This document shows, one piece after another, positions 1 to 6,975 of a stretch of DNA of 15,161 nucleotides. The notes under the pieces were generated by a model. It saw only the letters and a program-made list of their open reading frames with translations, was not told the DNA's origin and made no database searches. A program made the position numbers and the translations under genes. Origin of the DNA: Stramenopiles sp. TOSAG23-2 (taxonomy: Eukaryota; Sar); assembly GCA_900128395.1 (NCBI GenBank), contig LT649723.1, forward strand, positions 1-15,161. The letters run 5' to 3'. How positions within the stretch are numbered: position 1 is the first letter of the stretch; each line of letters starts with the position of its first letter.

Positions 1-1
1 G

Positions 2-166
2 GATGGGCTTGACCTATATTTTTTTGTATTGAGGTCATATCTTTATATATTTAGAAGAGCAGGTACAAACGTTTATGCAGACTGTAATGACAGAGTTGGT
101 CGATCATTAAGAAAGTTGTTTGCATTACATCGGTTTTCAAAACGTGAAAGTTCTTTGTGTTTTTAA
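2..166 (+). CDS. C-terminal end of an unidentified protein (partial, enters from the left edge)
   Basis: A reading frame is open from the first full codon at position 2 to a TAA at 164-166, giving 54 residues. It starts DGLDLYFFVLRSYLYIF, continues RRAGTNVYADCNDRVGRSLR and ends HRFSKRESSLCF. In DNA this AT-rich, 54 codons without a stop is unlikely by chance, and the composition (mixed charged, aromatic and aliphatic residues, a basic tail) looks like coding sequence rather than translated spacer. The first part is hydrophobic and aromatic and could be an amphipathic or buried helix; the end is strongly basic. I do not recognise the family. The start and any domains lie outside the window. 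It would face the small minus-strand gene at 532-708 across a 365-bp spacer. Confidence 0.5.
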   Translation, partial: DGLDLYFFVLRSYLYIFRRAGTNVYADCNDRVGRSLRKLFALHRFSKRESSLCF

Positions 167-531
167 AATAATATAGTGTACTAACTAATTTTTGTAATTC
201 AGTAGTAGTGTTTGTTCTTTAAACCCTAAAACCCTTGGATTACTGTTATTGGAATTTGGAAATTTTCAATTCATATTCAATATATAATATAAGGTATTTA
301 TTAGCATATACTCATCAGAATAAACAAAAAGTAACACTCTATCCAGGCCCAGCAGGCTATCTGGCTATATATCTCGCACACATTTTGGCATTTTGGTGCC
401 CACTTAAACAAAATACTAAACGTTTTTGGTGGTGGTGTGGTGGTACATACATTTTTGTGCATTGTAAATATATATGATGTATATTTCAGATATATCTTGC
501 AACAACTACTAGTCTATATATCTTATTATCC
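167..531. other. Intergenic spacer, no gene seen
   Basis: This AT-rich stretch lies between two apparently convergent genes. The only long open frame (about 235-477, plus strand) begins with TTG and contains no ATG, so it is not supported as a gene. A short run at 221-234 reads like two units of the telomere-type CCCTAAA repeat (AAACCCTAAAACCC). It is too short to be a telomere tract and may be coincidental. Confidence 0.5.
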
Positions 532-708
532 TCAGACAAGATTTAATAATATTATTGAATTATCATAAAGTTTTTGTAAATTGTGTAACAAATTCATTTC
601 TTCCTTGTCATCGTCATCATTAATAGGCATACTTAGCAGGACATCAAATTTTTCATTTGCCTCTTGAAATTCATTTTCAAGTCCAGCGAAGGTGTCATTC
701 ATGTTCAT
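532..708 (-). CDS. Small acidic helical protein, 58 aa, unknown function
   Basis: The frame runs from ATG at 708 (second ATG two codons on) to TGA at 534-532. An in-frame TAA lies three codons upstream, so it is complete as read. The 58 residues begin MNMNDTFAGLENEFQEANEK, carry an acidic DDDDKEE block at 31-37, and end in a leucine-rich segment (LLHNLQKLYDNSIILLNLV). Hydrophobic spacing on both sides of the acidic linker suggests two amphipathic helices, as in small coiled-coil subunits. The frame is richer in G and C than its flanks and uses varied codons, which supports coding. I do not recognise the family. It is on the same strand as the large gene at 1371-6146, 660 bp downstream. It could instead be the last exon of a spliced gene, but no upstream exon is visible. 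Confidence 0.5.
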   Translation of the reverse strand: MNMNDTFAGLENEFQEANEKFDVLLSMPINDDDDKEEMNLLHNLQKLYDNSIILLNLV

Positions 709-1066
709 ATGTTTTTAATAATAAATTTTAGTAATAAAAATTTTATAAATAGAATAATTCTTCCACTCAATTTATTCTATATTCAATGTTTCTTATTTAT
801 CGTGTATGTATTATTTTAAAATATATAAGTGCAGATGAGAAATACTATTAGTGATCGTGCAGTCGTCATCATTTTGTTCATCGTAATGCGCGTAGTATAT
901 ATTTGGTGACTTTAATTCAATTATAAAAGATAAAATCATTTAAATTTGGATTAATACATAAATAGAAATAAATTGCACAATTCAAATAATAAAATGTTAA
1001 TGTGCACATCATCATAAAAATTTATGTATTTTTAAGAAACGGGCAACAAAACCTTAAATTAGAAGA

Positions 1067-1171
1067 TGGCCCACACAGCTGGCTATACTGGGAGCTACCA
1101 GCCCAGCCAGCTATGATACTTTTTATTTACTAGATAGAGCTAGCCCAGCTAGCTAGCTGGGCTAGCTCTAG
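1067..1171. repeat. GC-rich cluster of CAGCTGG/CCAGC/GCTAGC inverted repeats
   Basis: In otherwise AT-rich spacer, this stretch is built from short G/C words. An 8-bp inverted repeat AGCTGGCT (1077-1084) / AGCCAGCT (1105-1112) encloses a smaller CTGG (1088-1091) / CCAG (1098-1101) pair. It is followed by the 36-bp palindrome at 1135-1170. The same words recur at 10128-10290 and 10380-10415, which suggests a dispersed intergenic element. No protein or target-site duplication is visible. Confidence 0.55.
1135..1170. repeat. 36-bp perfect palindrome
   Basis: Every one of the 18 base pairs from the centre (between 1152 and 1153) outward to 1135/1170 matches. The half-site is TAGAGCTAGCCCAGCTAG. 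With no loop it can form a cruciform in DNA. It lies about 200 bp downstream of the stop codon of the large minus-strand gene. Confidence 0.9.
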
Positions 1172-1239
1172 TCACAACTAATAAGACTTACTCTGTTGTC
1201 TATTATACTACTTTCTATTTTCATTCTACTACCATTAAT

Positions 1240-1433
1240 TATACTCAGTAAATATAAGTTTATGAAATCACTCTCAATCATGCAAATGGGCCAATAATGC
1301 ACCACAACGCTTGACAATATCTTCAAATGCATCATGTATACTCAGTAAATATAAGTTTATGAAATCACTCTCAATCATGCAAATGGGCCAATAATGCACC
1401 ACAACGATTGACAATATCTTCAAATGCATCATG
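1240..1433. repeat. 97-bp direct tandem duplication at the 3' end of the large gene
   Basis: Unit 1240-1336 and unit 1337-1433 are adjacent and identical except for one base (C at 1307, A at 1404). The gene-proximal unit holds the last 20 codons, the TGA and about 34 bp of 3' flank of the 1371-6146 gene; the distal unit is the extra copy. Because 97 is not a multiple of 3 and a stop ends the proximal copy, the distal copy is not an in-frame extension. Confidence 0.95.
1274..1336 (-). pseudogene. Duplicated 3' terminal fragment of the large SH3-GTPase gene
   Basis: On the minus strand this fragment encodes HDAFEDIVKRCGALLAHLHD and a TGA. That is the last 20 residues of the gene at 1371-6146 with one change, Asn to Lys, from the single base difference between the two 97-bp units. 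It has no start codon, follows the gene's real stop and is in a different frame, so it should not be translated. It is a by-product of the tandem duplication and now lies in the 3' flank or 3' UTR. Confidence 0.85.
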
Positions 1434-4400
1434 CACCTTCGTGCCTGTCTTTGCAGAGACAGAGAAATAATTTGTATCATCGTTTAAATTTGCTTTTACC
1501 CAACTTCGTACGTGTTCGGGTACTGATGGGCTAGATTTGTTTTTGTCATCAATTTTCGTTTTCACAATTGTTAATTTTCCACTCCAAAATGTAAACAAGT
1601 TTAGCCATTCCTCATGATCCATATTATCGTCATCAAATGTATATATGACACCATAAACAGTGTCTTTTATCTTTGAAAATTTCTTTGGATCATCTATTTC
1701 TTCCACTATTATTTTGTATTTATCTTCATCGCTAATTTTGACAATTTTTGAATATTCTGATTTTGATCCCAAGACCATATTTGGATCAGAAACAAAGGTA
1801 TTGTATAAATATCTAACAAAGAAATTAGTCTTTCCAGATCCTTTTTGTCCTAATATGATTATTTTTATCAGACTTTTACAGTCTTCAAGCTCTGCATCAT
1901 GGTCTGGCTTAGTTAATTCTACCGCACGTTCGACTCGATTTGATTGTATTTTTGATATTATCTTGAAGGCTTTTTTATACCACAAACTTAGTTTCCATTC
2001 TGTTAACCATGTTTGTGATTCTTTTTCAAAAGCTAAGGCGGACAGCGAGAAAAAAGTATCAATAATTTTTAACAGTAATTTCATTGGTTTATGTTCTTTC
2101 ATTCCTGGTAGATACTCCTCACCTTCCTTCGTTAAATCCTGCACAATGTCCCACCGATTCTCACACAATGCACATAAACAAGCACGTTGATAGCATCGAG
2201 CCACTGATAGCTTTGCTTCGTCTATACCATCGTCATTAACCAATTTTTGATGTAACGCTCTTAACCATAATTCAGCGGTCAATATAAATTGCTTTCTTGC
2301 ACTACCATATGAATTTTTTCCATCTATATTTAAAAAAGCGGTCAATGATGCTAACCTGTCTTTTACAAATCCCAACTGAGAAAATGTTTTATTCAATGGT
2401 AAGATATCTAACAATTCCACCGATCGTGTGAAGTGTTTAACTGCAAATTCATACCATACAGTAGGATTTTCCCCGCTCATTTCAGCTTCCACTTCGCAAC
2501 TTTTTCCTTTTCTCATAGCAACTTGAGCTACTTCCATAACACTTGCATGCTCGTTGAAATTAATATGATCTTTTCCTTCGTCATCTTTCCACCATCGGAT
2601 AATATCTCGCGGTGACTCTCCACGCAGCTTTTCATTTTCTGGCTGTACTTTTCCATTTTTATATTTTGAAGATGAATTTGCTTTCAGGCAGCATGACATA
2701 TATGATAATAAACGTGTTGAAAATCTTCTTGCAAGGAATATAATTAGAATAAACAAGACTGCAAAAATTGTTTGTAAAACTGCAGTTTCTGGTGTTGTTG
2801 AGCCGCAAAAACTAGTTGGGGATGCTAAACAACTTATATTTATTACAATGAACAACAATCCAACATAAAATGTACCTACGACGACATCCATGTGAAATTT
2901 CTTTTTCGACATCATACCAGTAACGTCATGTCCTCTTTCTTTTGCCCTTTGCAACATTGGTTGTAATTTTTCGTTTGCATTTCTTGCTTGAATGGTGTTC
3001 ATATGGACTATTTCTCCTTTTGCTTTTCTAGAACTTGAAGATGTTGATATCTCGGACCACTCAGTTAATTTAGTTAAACGGAAATATAATAAGTCAAGCA
3101 TTCCTTGAGAAAATAAATTATCAGATTCTTTGTTTGAATTCAACACCCTTGCTTTTTTTAATAACTTTTCAAGATCATTTCTTTCCATTACATTGTAACA
3201 AATTGCAGACGGGTTTGCTGGATTTAACATCTTTCGCAGGGACCAAAGTTTCAAAAGATTTCTGTTGTGCACCCAAATGTCGTGCCAAAATATATACCAC
3301 ATTTCTGCGGCCGGATCACCTTGCAAATGACCAATTCTGGCGTATATATAATCAAATGCTTCTACATTGTCTTCATATATTTTCAAAATTCCAGGAGATT
3401 CCACATTCCACTTCTTTAGCCAATTAATTATTTCACTTCTACTCATTCCTGGCACATTAAATATTTCCCACCAAAAGGATGTCGGCAGCGTTTTTTCATT
3501 TTTCACAGTCTGATCGTATAAGCTTTTTCGTTGTTCATATATTAAGGTTTTAACATCATATTCAAGCATTCCAATATCTTCATCTCCAACAATTTTTCCA
3601 CTTGTGACAATACAATGATCTTCGTCTTCCATTGGACTAAAATCTTTATCAACTCCTAGATCATCTAATTTTATCGATGTTGGTCGATCATGGACAGTAT
3701 ATTCCCGTGACTTATATTCACAGCGTCCAAATCCATCTGCATAGTTCATAGTGACGTCAAAACCTGGATTTCCATAGATATCCAATGATCCATCGCTTGC
3801 TTTAATTACAAGCCTTCCTTCTTCAAATTCTAGATCCATGTCTATATCTTTCATCATGCCTCCCTTCACCTTAACTGGTTCATACCTGCCTTCCTTATAT
3901 GGGAAATGTACTTTAATCTTCGAATTTTTTGCCAGTGCCCTTAATGTCAAACGCGTTTCTTTGCGAATAGCAGCAATAGATGATTTATTTTGTTCGGCTA
4001 TTTTTAAAATACTTTTACCATCAAAAAGTGTAACTTTTTCGCCGGAATCATAATACAATACACAAGTAAATGGAAATGGCAACGTTTCTAATTTACAAAA
4101 GCAATTTTTAACTACATGGTCTTTATCAGATTCATCATCTGGATCATACCAGCAATCAACACCTTCACATGTAGACATTAAATATTGGCGTGCTTCTAAA
4201 ATACCAGGATGCGCTATTTCTTGTTTAAAATGATCAACAATTCTACTAATGCCGTGAGTGGCTACTAAATCCTGCATTTCAGTCCATCGTTTGGAAATTT
4301 CGCTTCCGGAATATTCTCTAAGTATTATCTCCCAGAATGGGTGCCAAAGTCGATGTTTTATCTCCATGCCAACATCCCACGATTTTATAACGTCTACAAA

Positions 4401-6146
4401 GCCAATTTTATGTACTGTAGAGCTTGTATCCTCGAATTGAAACACATTTCGAAAGTTTTTAAAAAGCAAATTTATTTTGCCTATTAACAATAGATTTATG
4501 ATTGCATAGCAAAATAATAAAGCTAATATTGTTAACAATAATGAATCTGCGTACACTTTAGAACCATCCGTAACGTAACCCTCAGATTGTACAGTGACTG
4601 TTGATAATAGCCATATTGTTAAGGCACTGTAAAGATTTACCCTATTTGTTTGAATCGATGTATACGGGCCTGGAAAAATCAAGTATATCATACTATAAAA
4701 GCTTTGTCCATAAAAATACATTCTTATTGGATTATCTTTCGTGCTATACAATAAAAATATTGCAACAGCTTTAAATCCAAAATGATATACACGTGTGTAC
4801 CGACGTTCTCTTTTAAATGGTGCATATAGAAATCTAAATGGACTTTTTACATGTTCCTCATTATGATGCAACAGATCATAAAATTTTACATCAGCGTGGC
4901 TTTCTAAATGTTGCCCTTTTCCAAAAATTTCATCACTGTCATGTATTACTGGCGTGTATTTGTTAATCATTAAGATCATAAACATCATATTTAACAGCAA
5001 AGGAAACCAACAAATTGGCAATATTATATATTTCAAGACATCAAAATCTACACCTAGCGTTGAAACATCTCCCAATATCATAGCTGAACGACAAGACGGT
5101 AAATATAGAATGTAAAGAACTACTAGTTGGAGCTTCCAACCAAGTTTGGAGAAACACCCGTGATCATGGACGTTATTGCCATTGGTGCTTGATACATTTT
5201 CTTTAGCCGCTACAATTTCATTGTTGCGAACCCCATTTTCCATATTTGACATGTTTTGCTTATTGAGCTTTTTACTGTTCTGGCTATTTTTCTTGTTAAT
5301 TTTTTTCTTCTTTTTGCATTTTTTGAATATACCTATATGTTTGGATGCCCAGATGTAGAAAAGGTAAAAAGAAAACCATTGATAGAGGATAAGAACGCCT
5401 CCAACAAGGCACCAAAGGATTTCAAAATCAAATATGCTTCCAAAATCTAACACAGTAAGAGAAAATATATAACCAAGTGATGTGGAGAACCTTGTAAACG
5501 AAGGGTAATGCGATGCATTGCTTGTTGCAATTCCACATATAGCTCCTAAAAGTTGGCAAAAGTCTATGATCGTAACTATATGTTCCGTAGATAAGTGCTC
5601 ACAAATACTTTTAGTAGGAGCATGGATTTTTTCATATTGTGAATCAGTTAATTTCATCCATTTTTTTATTACCTTTTTATCTATTGTCGACAAAGAACTT
5701 GCATCAGTGGCTTTAATTTCATTAGTGGTTATGTTGGAATTGTTATTAGCATCTATCACTTTTGTATCTTCTTCCACTTCTGCTAACTCTGATGTTGCAT
5801 TTTTTTTATCAGTGCTTTCGTCATTATTTTTCTCAGTATTTTTGGGGGTAGAATCTTCCTTGGCCACAGACGTTGTATTTTTACCTTTAATTTCTACCGT
5901 CTTGTCCTCCTCTTTCTCACTAGTTGAAGTGACTTCTGGAGTAACTTTGGCCTGAGCTTCAGATTTTGTAGGAATCTCCTTTAGTATTTCCATATAATTT
6001 GCTTGTACTAAGCCTTCTTTGCCGTCGATAGAACATTTATACCAAAAATCATTAACCTTCTCTACAAGCTTAACAATTGCATCCTTTTCAACATCTAGTT
6101 CAGCATCCTTCTGTGCTTGGAACGTAAACTTTAGTCTGGCAGACAT
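1371..6146 (-). CDS. SH3 - multi-transmembrane - Ras-like GTPase fusion protein (1,591 aa)
   Basis: The start ATG (6146) leads directly into an SH3 domain (residues about 3-56: ALYDF-like RLKFTFQAQ, DFWYKC, then GLVQANYMEIL, with Gln where ANYV is usually preceded by Pro). An acidic, low-complexity linker follows (60-155). Hydrophobic segments then lie near 189-209, 222-266, 337-360, 368-397, 453-468, 483-495, 504-520 and 533-563. A Lys-rich cytosolic stretch sits at 275-297. After a long soluble region (570-1080) comes a second membrane pair (about 1088-1110 and 1122-1142), a helical soluble part, and a C-terminal Ras/Rab-like domain (1428-1591). In that domain G1 is GQKGSGKT (1433-1440), G4 is TKID (1530-1533) and G5 is SAK (1564-1566), but the G3 DTAGQ is replaced by EEIDDPKKF (1482-1490). 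There is no prenylation motif. I infer a membrane signalling protein with nucleotide binding and weak or absent GTP hydrolysis; the soluble middle part is unrecognised. Confidence 0.85.
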   Translation of the reverse strand: MSARLKFTFQAQKDAELDVEKDAIVKLVEKVNDFWYKCSIDGKEGLVQANYMEILKEIPTKSEAQAKVTPEVTSTSEKEEDKTVEIKGKNTTSVAKEDSTPKNTEKNNDESTDKKNATSELAEVEEDTKVIDANNNSNITTNEIKATDASSLSTIDKKVIKKWMKLTDSQYEKIHAPTKSICEHLSTEHIVTIIDFCQLLGAICGIATSNASHYPSFTRFSTSLGYIFSLTVLDFGSIFDFEILWCLVGGVLILYQWFSFYLFYIWASKHIGIFKKCKKKKKINKKNSQNSKKLNKQNMSNMENGVRNNEIVAAKENVSSTNGNNVHDHGCFSKLGWKLQLVVLYILYLPSCRSAMILGDVSTLGVDFDVLKYIILPICWFPLLLNMMFMILMINKYTPVIHDSDEIFGKGQHLESHADVKFYDLLHHNEEHVKSPFRFLYAPFKRERRYTRVYHFGFKAVAIFLLYSTKDNPIRMYFYGQSFYSMIYLIFPGPYTSIQTNRVNLYSALTIWLLSTVTVQSEGYVTDGSKVYADSLLLTILALLFCYAIINLLLIGKINLLFKNFRNVFQFEDTSSTVHKIGFVDVIKSWDVGMEIKHRLWHPFWEIILREYSGSEISKRWTEMQDLVATHGISRIVDHFKQEIAHPGILEARQYLMSTCEGVDCWYDPDDESDKDHVVKNCFCKLETLPFPFTCVLYYDSGEKVTLFDGKSILKIAEQNKSSIAAIRKETRLTLRALAKNSKIKVHFPYKEGRYEPVKVKGGMMKDIDMDLEFEEGRLVIKASDGSLDIYGNPGFDVTMNYADGFGRCEYKSREYTVHDRPTSIKLDDLGVDKDFSPMEDEDHCIVTSGKIVGDEDIGMLEYDVKTLIYEQRKSLYDQTVKNEKTLPTSFWWEIFNVPGMSRSEIINWLKKWNVESPGILKIYEDNVEAFDYIYARIGHLQGDPAAEMWYIFWHDIWVHNRNLLKLWSLRKMLNPANPSAICYNVMERNDLEKLLKKARVLNSNKESDNLFSQGMLDLLYFRLTKLTEWSEISTSSSSRKAKGEIVHMNTIQARNANEKLQPMLQRAKERGHDVTGMMSKKKFHMDVVVGTFYVGLLFIVINISCLASPTSFCGSTTPETAVLQTIFAVLFILIIFLARRFSTRLLSYMSCCLKANSSSKYKNGKVQPENEKLRGESPRDIIRWWKDDEGKDHINFNEHASVMEVAQVAMRKGKSCEVEAEMSGENPTVWYEFAVKHFTRSVELLDILPLNKTFSQLGFVKDRLASLTAFLNIDGKNSYGSARKQFILTAELWLRALHQKLVNDDGIDEAKLSVARCYQRACLCALCENRWDIVQDLTKEGEEYLPGMKEHKPMKLLLKIIDTFFSLSALAFEKESQTWLTEWKLSLWYKKAFKIISKIQSNRVERAVELTKPDHDAELEDCKSLIKIIILGQKGSGKTNFFVRYLYNTFVSDPNMVLGSKSEYSKIVKISDEDKYKIIVEEIDDPKKFSKIKDTVYGVIYTFDDDNMDHEEWLNLFTFWSGKLTIVKTKIDDKNKSSPSVPEHVRSWVKANLNDDTNYFSVSAKTGTKVHDAFEDIVNRCGALLAHLHD

Positions 6147-6648
6147 TCTATCTGAAATTAAACGTCTTTTTACACTTTTATCACTTATTGCTGAAACTTG
6201 CGTACAAAATATATGACACTTTCAAAAGTCGTTCTTTGCAACCGTAGATCTTCTTCAATAATACAGCTACAGACCTGATATTATAGTATAAAATACAAGA
6301 CTTATTATAATTATATATTAATTAATATTTATTATTTTTTTTTATGCTATTATTATTGCTAGCTATTATATTACCTGGTATTGCTATAGACTATTAAATA
6401 TTATACCTATCTAAATAGTATAATATTATTACTAAAAATACTGTTGGTAAATATACACTAACACACTAACACAAAATACTAGTTGTTAGTACTGCAATAT
6501 TTTTTACTTTTCAGCAACATTTTTCACTTTTTCAGGATTAAGGATTTAGATTATTAATATAATAGCATTATTATATTTATATCGATAATACAGTAGGTCG
6601 GTATTACCAGTTTTAGTTTACCAGTTTACCAGGTTCCATAATAATACT

Positions 6649-6669
6649 GACTTTTCCTTTGGAAAAGTC
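6649..6669. repeat. Perfect inverted repeat, 9-bp arms, 3-nt loop
   Basis: GACTTTTCC (6649-6657), loop TTT, GGAAAAGTC (6661-6669). It abuts the 7-bp minisatellite one base later. As RNA or single-stranded DNA it would form a tight hairpin. Confidence 0.85.
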
Positions 6670-6670
6670 C

Positions 6671-6730
6671 AGGACACAGGACACAGGACACAGGACACAG
6701 GACACAGGACACAGGACACAGGACACAGGA
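6671..6730. repeat. Minisatellite, (AGGACAC) x 8.6
   Basis: Eight perfect head-to-tail copies of AGGACAC (6671-6726) are followed by a partial AGGA (6727-6730), with no mismatch between copies. The lack of divergence suggests recent expansion by slippage. It lies about 525 bp upstream of the large gene's start and 246 bp upstream of the UBA5-like start. Confidence 0.97.
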
Positions 6731-6737
6731 CCTATAC

Positions 6738-6759
6738 GTAGACTAGACGACTAGTCTAC
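6738..6759. repeat. Perfect inverted repeat, 8-bp arms, 6-nt loop
   Basis: GTAGACTA (6738-6745), loop GACGAC, TAGTCTAC (6752-6759). Its right arm shares CTAC (6756-6759) with the left arm of the next inverted repeat, so the two hairpins cannot form together. Confidence 0.85.
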
Positions 6760-6779
6760 CACCTGTGCTGTGGTGGTAG
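6756..6779. repeat. Perfect inverted repeat, 8-bp arms, 8-nt loop
   Basis: CTACCACC (6756-6763), loop TGTGCTGT, GGTGGTAG (6772-6779). It overlaps the previous inverted repeat by four bases. Confidence 0.85.
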
Positions 6780-6858
6780 GTTACTTGGTACACAAAAAAA
6801 TGAAAAAATGTATTAAAATATTATTTGTATAATATGTAGTCTCCTCGCTGGCTCGTAT

Positions 6859-6887
6859 TGTATTATACGTCGTACGTGTATAATACA
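6859..6887. repeat. Perfect inverted repeat upstream of the UBA5-like gene
   Basis: TGTATTATAC (6859-6868), a 9-nt spacer, then GTATAATACA (6878-6887). It sits about 90 bp before the ATG at 6976, so it may be a dimeric protein-binding site in the promoter or a hairpin in the 5' UTR. Neither can be decided from sequence alone. Confidence 0.8.
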
Positions 6888-6975
6888 TGGATATTCAACA
6901 ATATATAACAGTAGTACGAATGATAAATATTTTCAAAAATTGATTTTGTTCCGACTAAAAACGTTGTTCAAAAAA

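Larger units (their letters stand above)
709..1239. other. Intergenic region carrying a GC-rich palindromic cluster
   Basis: This AT-rich spacer lies between the small gene and the 3' end of the large gene, both on the minus strand. Positions 709-1060 hold nothing I can support: only frames of about 21-24 codons. Positions 1067-1171 hold the GC-rich inverted-repeat cluster listed separately. A minus-strand AATAAA (1127-1122), about 245 bases past the large gene's stop, is a weak polyadenylation candidate. Confidence 0.5.
6147..6975. other. Divergent intergenic region with minisatellite and inverted repeats
   Basis: This 829-bp spacer separates the start codons of two divergent genes and so should hold both promoters. 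The left half (6147-6600) is very AT-rich with no gene or clear promoter motif. Several ACCAG/CCTGG words lie at 6375-6382 and 6605-6634. The right half holds the structured block at 6649-6779 and an inverted repeat at 6859-6887, listed separately. Confidence 0.6.

Noticed and set aside
221-234. Telomere repeat or telo-box (AAACCCTAAAACCC)
   Set aside because: Only about two imperfect units, flanked by coding sequence; not a telomere tract, and no evidence of a regulatory role.
235-477. 80-codon plus-strand open frame
   Set aside because: It starts with TTG and contains no ATG; the Trp/Tyr/Ile-rich composition looks like translated AT-rich spacer.
835-909. 24-codon ATG frame with a hydrophobic stretch
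   Set aside because: Length is expected by chance and there is no supporting context.
1274-1373. Stop-codon readthrough into the duplicated 3' end
   Set aside because: The 97-bp unit is not a multiple of three and a second TGA follows two codons after the first in the gene's frame, so readthrough cannot reach the second copy in frame.
1660-2190. 176-codon plus-strand frame inside the large gene
   Set aside because: Antisense to the Ras-like and helical region of the large gene, Ser/Phe-rich as expected from reading coding DNA backwards. The same holds for the frames at 5518-5955, 9258-9473, 9559-9879 and 11945-12298.
6940-6975. Extension of the UBA5-like gene to 6940
   Set aside because: The codon at 6940 is TTG; the first ATG in frame is 6976, in an A-rich context, and begins a plausible N-terminus.
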